Positions 5,698 through 8,778 of a DNA stretch of 8,778 bases are shown piece by piece. Below the pieces are notes generated by a model. The model made no database searches, was not told the DNA's origin, and worked only from the letters and a program-made list of their open reading frames with translations. The stretch spans positions 1 through 8,778 of the forward strand of contig JAKEGI010000124.1 in the NCBI GenBank assembly GCA_022615595.1, read 5' to 3'. The number at the start of each line of letters is the position of its first letter. Within the stretch, counting starts at the first letter, position 1. This DNA comes from Bacteroidales bacterium. GTDB lineage: Bacteria > Bacteroidota > Bacteroidia > Bacteroidales > VadinHA17. Both the position numbers and the translations under genes were made by a program.

Positions 5698-6576
5698 ATG
5701 ACCAGGAAAATTGCGCTTTTCAGCAAGGGAATAACAGAGAAGACCGTTGCCGGTCTGCATAGCCTGGTTGATGCCCTCCATTCACGCGGTGCTGAAATAT
5801 ATCTGAACGTCATGGGAACGGGCGCTGACAGGTTCATTAATGACTCCAGGGTGCGACTCTTTGAATCGGCAGACGATCTTCCGGAAGATATGTACCTGGT
5901 TATCAGCGTCGGTGGTGACGGCACTTTTCTTGAGACGGCGATGAGAGTGCGGGGTCTCAATATCCCTGTTGCCGGGATAAATACCGGGAGGCTGGGATTC
6001 CTGGCGAACATACCTGACGACAATATCGGGAAGGCAATGGAGATGCTCTGTTCAGGAGCCTATGAAGTGATAAGCAGGTCAATGCTCGAGATAGTGTCTC
6101 CCGGGGGTCTTTTCGGGGATAAAGGTTCACTGGCCCTTAATGAGGTCACCGTGCAGAAAAGTGATCAGAGGATGATAGCCATAACGGTGTCTGTCAACGG
6201 CATTTACCTTAATACATATCAGGCTGACGGACTTATCATCTCAACCTCCACGGGGTCAACGGCCTATAACCTGAGCGTTGGCGGGCCCATCCTTTCTCCC
6301 TCAGATGAGAGTTTTATAATCGCACCTATGTCACCCCACAACCTGACAGTGAGACCCATCATAATAACGGGCAACAGCACGATTATGATGGAGACGGGAG
6401 GCAGAAGCACTGAATGCATGATAACATGCGACTCCAGGGCTGTTCACCTGCCGCTGGGAGTGAAGATAGAGGTGAGGCAGGCACCCATGAAACTCAAAAC
6501 CGTAACACCCCTGGGAAACGATTTTTTCAGCACCCTCAGAAACAAGCTGATGTGGGGCGCTGACCTCCGTAACTGA
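5698..6576 (+). CDS. nadK: NAD kinase
   Basis: NAD kinase phosphorylates NAD+ at the 2' position using ATP or polyphosphate to give NADP+, in the cytoplasm. The 292 residues match the family. The signature GGDGT (72-76, catalytic Asp74), GINTGRLGFLA (93-103), the NE pair (148-149), ADGLIISTSTGSTAY (176-190) and LSVGGPI (192-198) are all intact. The start at 5698 is 12 bases after the CBS stop. GTGGGA upstream may serve as a weak ribosome-binding site, and a bare ATG-TAA (5693-5698) overlaps the start codon. Promoter-like sequence is absent between the two genes, so nadK probably depends on the CBS gene's transcription. After the stop, 78 AT-rich bases with a new promoter element precede the next gene, marking a likely transcription-unit boundary. 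Identification is secure. Confidence 0.97.
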   Translation: MTRKIALFSKGITEKTVAGLHSLVDALHSRGAEIYLNVMGTGADRFINDSRVRLFESADDLPEDMYLVISVGGDGTFLETAMRVRGLNIPVAGINTGRLGFLANIPDDNIGKAMEMLCSGAYEVISRSMLEIVSPGGLFGDKGSLALNEVTVQKSDQRMIAITVSVNGIYLNTYQADGLIISTSTGSTAYNLSVGGPILSPSDESFIIAPMSPHNLTVRPIIITGNSTIMMETGGRSTECMITCDSRAVHLPLGVKIEVRQAPMKLKTVTPLGNDFFSTLRNKLMWGADLRN

Positions 6577-6620
6577 CAATAATTAAGGAATATTTAAGTT
6601 TTAAAATATATTACATTACT

Positions 6621-6628
6621 TATATTTG
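6621..6628 (+). promoter_or_regulatory. Candidate promoter for the DUF6089-DUF6089-uppS unit
   Basis: TATATTTG is a full TAnnTTTG match, 26 bases before the ATG at 6655, predicting a leader of about 20 bases. About 19 bases further upstream, GTTTT at 6598-6602 is a partial -33 match. It lies in the 78-base AT-rich gap after nadK and would drive the barrel genes and uppS separately from nadK. Confidence 0.5.
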
Positions 6629-6654
6629 TAGCCTGAACTTTTAGACGACCATTA

Positions 6655-7410
6655 ATGAAGCGGCTAATTATCATAAGTATGGTGGTGCTCTTTTGTGCCC
6701 CGTATTCTTCAGCTCAGCTCTGGAAGATGAAGAGGTATGAAGCCGTGGCATCGCTTGGTACGTCACAGTTTTACGGCGATGTCGGGGGATATTCCAACGG
6801 GGAGAATGCATGGGGACTGAAAGACTTCACCTTTAAACAGACACGTTTTAACGTGAGCGGCTCATTCAGGTATTTCATCCTTGATGAGGTATCTGCCAGG
6901 CTCTCACTGTCATATGTGATGCTTCATGCCACCGATGAGAGGGGTGATAACCAGGACAGGGGTTACGAGGCAGTAACCTCACTGTTTGAACCTTCCCTTA
7001 TCGGTGAATATTATTTCATCAGGAACCGTGAGAGAAACAGCTTCCTCTTCCAGGTCAGGAGGGCAGTCTCAAGAAACAGGGTAAAGGACTTTTTCCGGAG
7101 TATTGACGTTTATGCACTTGCAGGTGTCGGTGGATCGGCATACAAGGTGAACCCCAATGACGCTCTTGAAGAGCGTGATATGCAGACAAGCGGATTCACC
7201 GCCGTGATACCGTTCGGACTGGGAGCCAAACTGACCGTTGACCCTAACATTCTTATCGGGGTTGAATTTAATAGCCGCTATGCATTCACTGATTATCTTG
7301 ACGGATACACCTCAGACTGGTCAACCAGGAATGATATCTACCATACTTTTAGTGTTACCTTAAATTACAGGATCAGAACAGCAAGGAACGGATGGCCCTC
7401 CTTCAGGTGA
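6655..7410 (+). CDS. DUF6089-like outer-membrane beta-barrel protein, first copy
   Basis: This is a predicted outer-membrane or periplasm-facing protein of 251 residues with a signal peptide: basic MKR, a hydrophobic core at about 4-14, and cleavage near SSAQ (18-21). The rest alternates polar and hydrophobic residues in strand-like stretches ending in amphipathic runs such as HTFSVTLNYRI, with many aromatic and Gly residues. This is the pattern of a small eight-to-ten-strand barrel. The motif QFYGDVGG near the N-terminus and FTDYLDGY near the C-terminus are hallmarks I associate with Bacteroidota DUF6089 proteins. The molecular role of the family is unknown to me. A promoter element lies just upstream, and a second, shorter relative follows 7 bases later, then uppS. 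Porin-like or envelope-assembly roles are guesses from position only. Confidence 0.82.
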   Translation: MKRLIIISMVVLFCAPYSSAQLWKMKRYEAVASLGTSQFYGDVGGYSNGENAWGLKDFTFKQTRFNVSGSFRYFILDEVSARLSLSYVMLHATDERGDNQDRGYEAVTSLFEPSLIGEYYFIRNRERNSFLFQVRRAVSRNRVKDFFRSIDVYALAGVGGSAYKVNPNDALEERDMQTSGFTAVIPFGLGAKLTVDPNILIGVEFNSRYAFTDYLDGYTSDWSTRNDIYHTFSVTLNYRIRTARNGWPSFR

Positions 7411-7417
7411 TGTTCAA

Positions 7418-8116
7418 ATGACCCGATGCATGAGAAAGTTATTCCTACTTATATTAATAACCTGTGCAGCTGCACCTGCTTTCACGCAGCGCAGTGCTGA
7501 TTACGGATTTTCTGCAGGTATGACAACCTATGTCGGGGATATCAACGAATCAAACCTGTTTTACAACCCCGGCCCGGCTTTCCAGCTCTTCTACAGGTAT
7601 AATTTCAACCCCAGGCAGTCGGTCAGGGCTAACATACTCGGAGGCAACATCAAAGCTGACGGCGCTGACTTTGATAACCTGCTGGAACCAGCTGCGAGCA
7701 CCTCTTTCTCAGGTATCGTCGGTGAGTTCGGAGTAACCTATGAGTACAACTTCTTTCCATATTCCACAATGAGGAGCAGGCGTATCGATTATACGCCGTA
7801 CATCGCTGCAGGAGCCGCACTGTCGGTGGCTAATACAAATGACTTCCACATGTTCCCTTCCATACCATTCTCTGCCGGATTCAAGATTAATGTAGCTAAC
7901 CATCTGGGTCTTGAATTCGAATATGGTTTTCGTAAGACTTTTTATGATAACTTTGACGGCCTGACTGACAACGTTGATCCCGACGATCAGACATGGATGC
8001 ATAACAATGACTGGTACACCTTTATGGGGGTCTCGATCACCTGGAAGATGTACAACAAACTAGTTGGCTGTCCTGCATTTGCAGACTTTGCAGAGGATCA
8101 AAAAAGAAAGAGATAG
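7418..8116 (+). CDS. DUF6089-like outer-membrane beta-barrel protein, second copy
   Basis: This 232-residue protein is related in layout to the gene before it. It has a signal peptide (hydrophobic 8-19, cleavage near AFTQ, about 21-24). Strand-like segments then follow: TTYVGDIN (36-43), the FQLFYRYNFNPRQSVRA segment (55-71), and a final amphipathic stretch before a short charged tail ending EDQKRKR. The YVGDIN and YDNFDGLTDN segments correspond to YGDVG and TDYLDGYTSD in the first copy, so the two look like diverged tandem duplicates. The ATG at 7418 has AGGTGA seven bases upstream, formed by the end of the previous gene. A second ATG at 7430 gives a neater signal peptide and cannot be excluded. 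The stop is followed after two bases by the TTG start of uppS, implying coupled expression with cell-wall carrier synthesis. The biochemical function is unknown. Confidence 0.82.
   Translation: MTRCMRKLFLLILITCAAAPAFTQRSADYGFSAGMTTYVGDINESNLFYNPGPAFQLFYRYNFNPRQSVRANILGGNIKADGADFDNLLEPAASTSFSGIVGEFGVTYEYNFFPYSTMRSRRIDYTPYIAAGAALSVANTNDFHMFPSIPFSAGFKINVANHLGLEFEYGFRKTFYDNFDGLTDNVDPDDQTWMHNNDWYTFMGVSITWKMYNKLVGCPAFADFAEDQKRKR
8106..8112 (+). promoter_or_regulatory. Purine-rich ribosome-binding site for the uppS TTG start
   Basis: GAAAGAG ends six bases before the TTG at 8119, within a longer purine run. It lies in the last codons of the upstream barrel gene. It is a partial Shine-Dalgarno match at normal spacing, and it matters because no in-frame ATG exists upstream of the catalytic region. 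Confidence 0.4.
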
Positions 8117-8118
8117 AG

Positions 8119-8778
8119 TTGACCTTCAGAGATCAGATAAATACGAACAGGCTGCCACGGCATGTGGCTGTCATCATGGATGGCAATGGCCGCTGGGCGC
8201 GCCGCAGGGGACAGGAGCGTGTCTTCGGACATCACCAGGGTGCCAGGGCGGTAAGGAAGGTGATCGAAGCAGCCACCGAACTGGGTATTGAATACCTGAC
8301 CCTTTATGCTTTCTCAACCGAAAACTGGAACAGGCCTGATGACGAGATCTCTGCTCTCATGGACCTGATGGTTGACTCGCTCAATAATGAGACCGAGACG
8401 CTGCTGAAAAACAAGATATCAACAAAAGTGATCGGCGATATAAACCGCCTGTCAGATAATGTAAGGACAAAGCTGCTCGAGACGATTGAGGTTACTGCCG
8501 GCGGAACCAGGATGAAGCTGGTGGTGGCCCTGAGCTACTCCTCAAGATGGGAAATAACTACTGCCTGCAGGCGGATAGCATCAGCAGTGCAGAAAGGACA
8601 TCTGAGAGCAGACCAGATAACGGAAGAGACATTGAATGCCAACCTTGAGACATCAGGAATCCCTGACCCTGAACTGATGATACGTACCAGCGGAGAGAAA
8701 CGCATCAGCAATTTCCTCTTATGGCAAATGGCATACACAGAACTATACTTTACAGAAAGACTTTGGCCCGATTTTGGC
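8119..8778 (+). CDS. uppS: Undecaprenyl diphosphate synthase (isoprenyl transferase), TTG start, 3' end cut by window edge
   Basis: UppS is a cis-prenyltransferase that adds isopentenyl units to farnesyl diphosphate to make the C55 lipid carrier precursor for peptidoglycan and O-antigen. I read 220 codons to the window edge; the family has about 245-255, so a short C-terminus is missing. Motifs are HVAVIMDGNGRWA (15-27, catalytic Asp21), FGHHQGA (36-42), LYAFSTENW (62-70), SYSSRWEIT (139-147) and the diphosphate-binding RTSGEKRISNFLLWQ (189-203, Arg189 and Arg195). The frame has no ATG before the one inside the catalytic motif (8176), which would delete Asp21's context. TTG at 8119 gives the usual MTFRDQINTNRLPRH lead-in, two bases after the preceding stop and behind a purine-rich site. 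It is co-transcribed with the DUF6089-like pair. bamA typically follows in this phylum, outside the window. Confidence 0.96.
   Translation, partial: MTFRDQINTNRLPRHVAVIMDGNGRWARRRGQERVFGHHQGARAVRKVIEAATELGIEYLTLYAFSTENWNRPDDEISALMDLMVDSLNNETETLLKNKISTKVIGDINRLSDNVRTKLLETIEVTAGGTRMKLVVALSYSSRWEITTACRRIASAVQKGHLRADQITEETLNANLETSGIPDPELMIRTSGEKRISNFLLWQMAYTELYFTERLWPDFG

Noticed and set aside
5682..6023. A 113-codon minus-strand open frame opposite the start of nadK
   Set aside because: It is antisense to the conserved GGDGT region of nadK, has Pro/Ser/Arg-rich low-information sequence, and has no promoter or partner gene.
8064..8291. A 75-codon plus-strand frame spanning the end of the second barrel gene and the start of uppS
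   Set aside because: It overlaps two genes with clear homology in different frames, and its sequence is just their out-of-frame reading. No frameshift is needed to explain either gene.
1..8778. Mobile element, CRISPR, prophage or defence island
   Set aside because: No transposase, integrase, direct-repeat array, inverted terminal repeats or phage-like genes are seen. All genes have housekeeping or envelope identities and the spacing is compact throughout.

Overview
This is a gene-dense chromosomal window, almost certainly from a member of the Bacteroidota, probably near the Bacteroidales/Marinilabiliales (this finer placement is inference). Three things point there. Most intergenic gaps carry a copy of the Bacteroidota sigma-factor -7 element TAnnTTTG. 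The order CBS-domain protein / nadK / DUF6089-type barrel proteins / uppS is a familiar arrangement in that phylum. PdxJ begins with the [14 protein letters not shown] variant I associate with it. All intact reading frames are housekeeping or envelope genes. There is no RNA gene, CRISPR array, insertion sequence, integrase or phage gene, and no gap longer than about 85 bases.

Left block (1-3563, minus strand). Read in the direction of transcription, it holds a small Dabb-domain protein, class I mannose-6-phosphate isomerase (manA), a MORN/YwqK-type repeat lipoprotein, the ribosome-assembly GTPase YsxC/EngB, and ribose-phosphate pyrophosphokinase (prs, cut by the window edge). The first three are joined by a stop/start overlap and a 1-base gap, so they look translationally coupled. 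ysxC follows after 63 bases. prs follows after a further 62 bases, with its own candidate promoter.

Middle block (3564-5019). A 40-base gap separates the Dabb gene from uridine kinase (udk, plus strand) and holds interlocked promoter elements for both directions. udk converges tail to tail with pdxJ (minus), 6 bases apart. pdxJ is divergent from the CBS gene across about 81 bases, again with candidate promoters each way.

Right block (5020-8778, plus strand). It holds a CBS-CBS-ACT-like protein, NAD kinase, two tandem DUF6089-like outer-membrane barrel proteins (a promoter precedes the first), and uppS (undecaprenyl diphosphate synthase, starting at TTG and cut by the window end). In related genomes bamA and OmpH/Skp-type chaperones usually follow, so the barrel genes and uppS read as an envelope-biogenesis block.

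Together the genes cover nucleotide and cofactor supply (PRPP, UMP/CMP, PLP, NADP), hexose-phosphate metabolism, ribosome assembly and envelope construction. I see no obviously new multi-gene system. The least-explained pieces are the 24-residue-repeat lipoprotein, the CBS-ACT protein beside NAD kinase, the paired DUF6089 proteins, and the interlocked udk/Dabb promoters.
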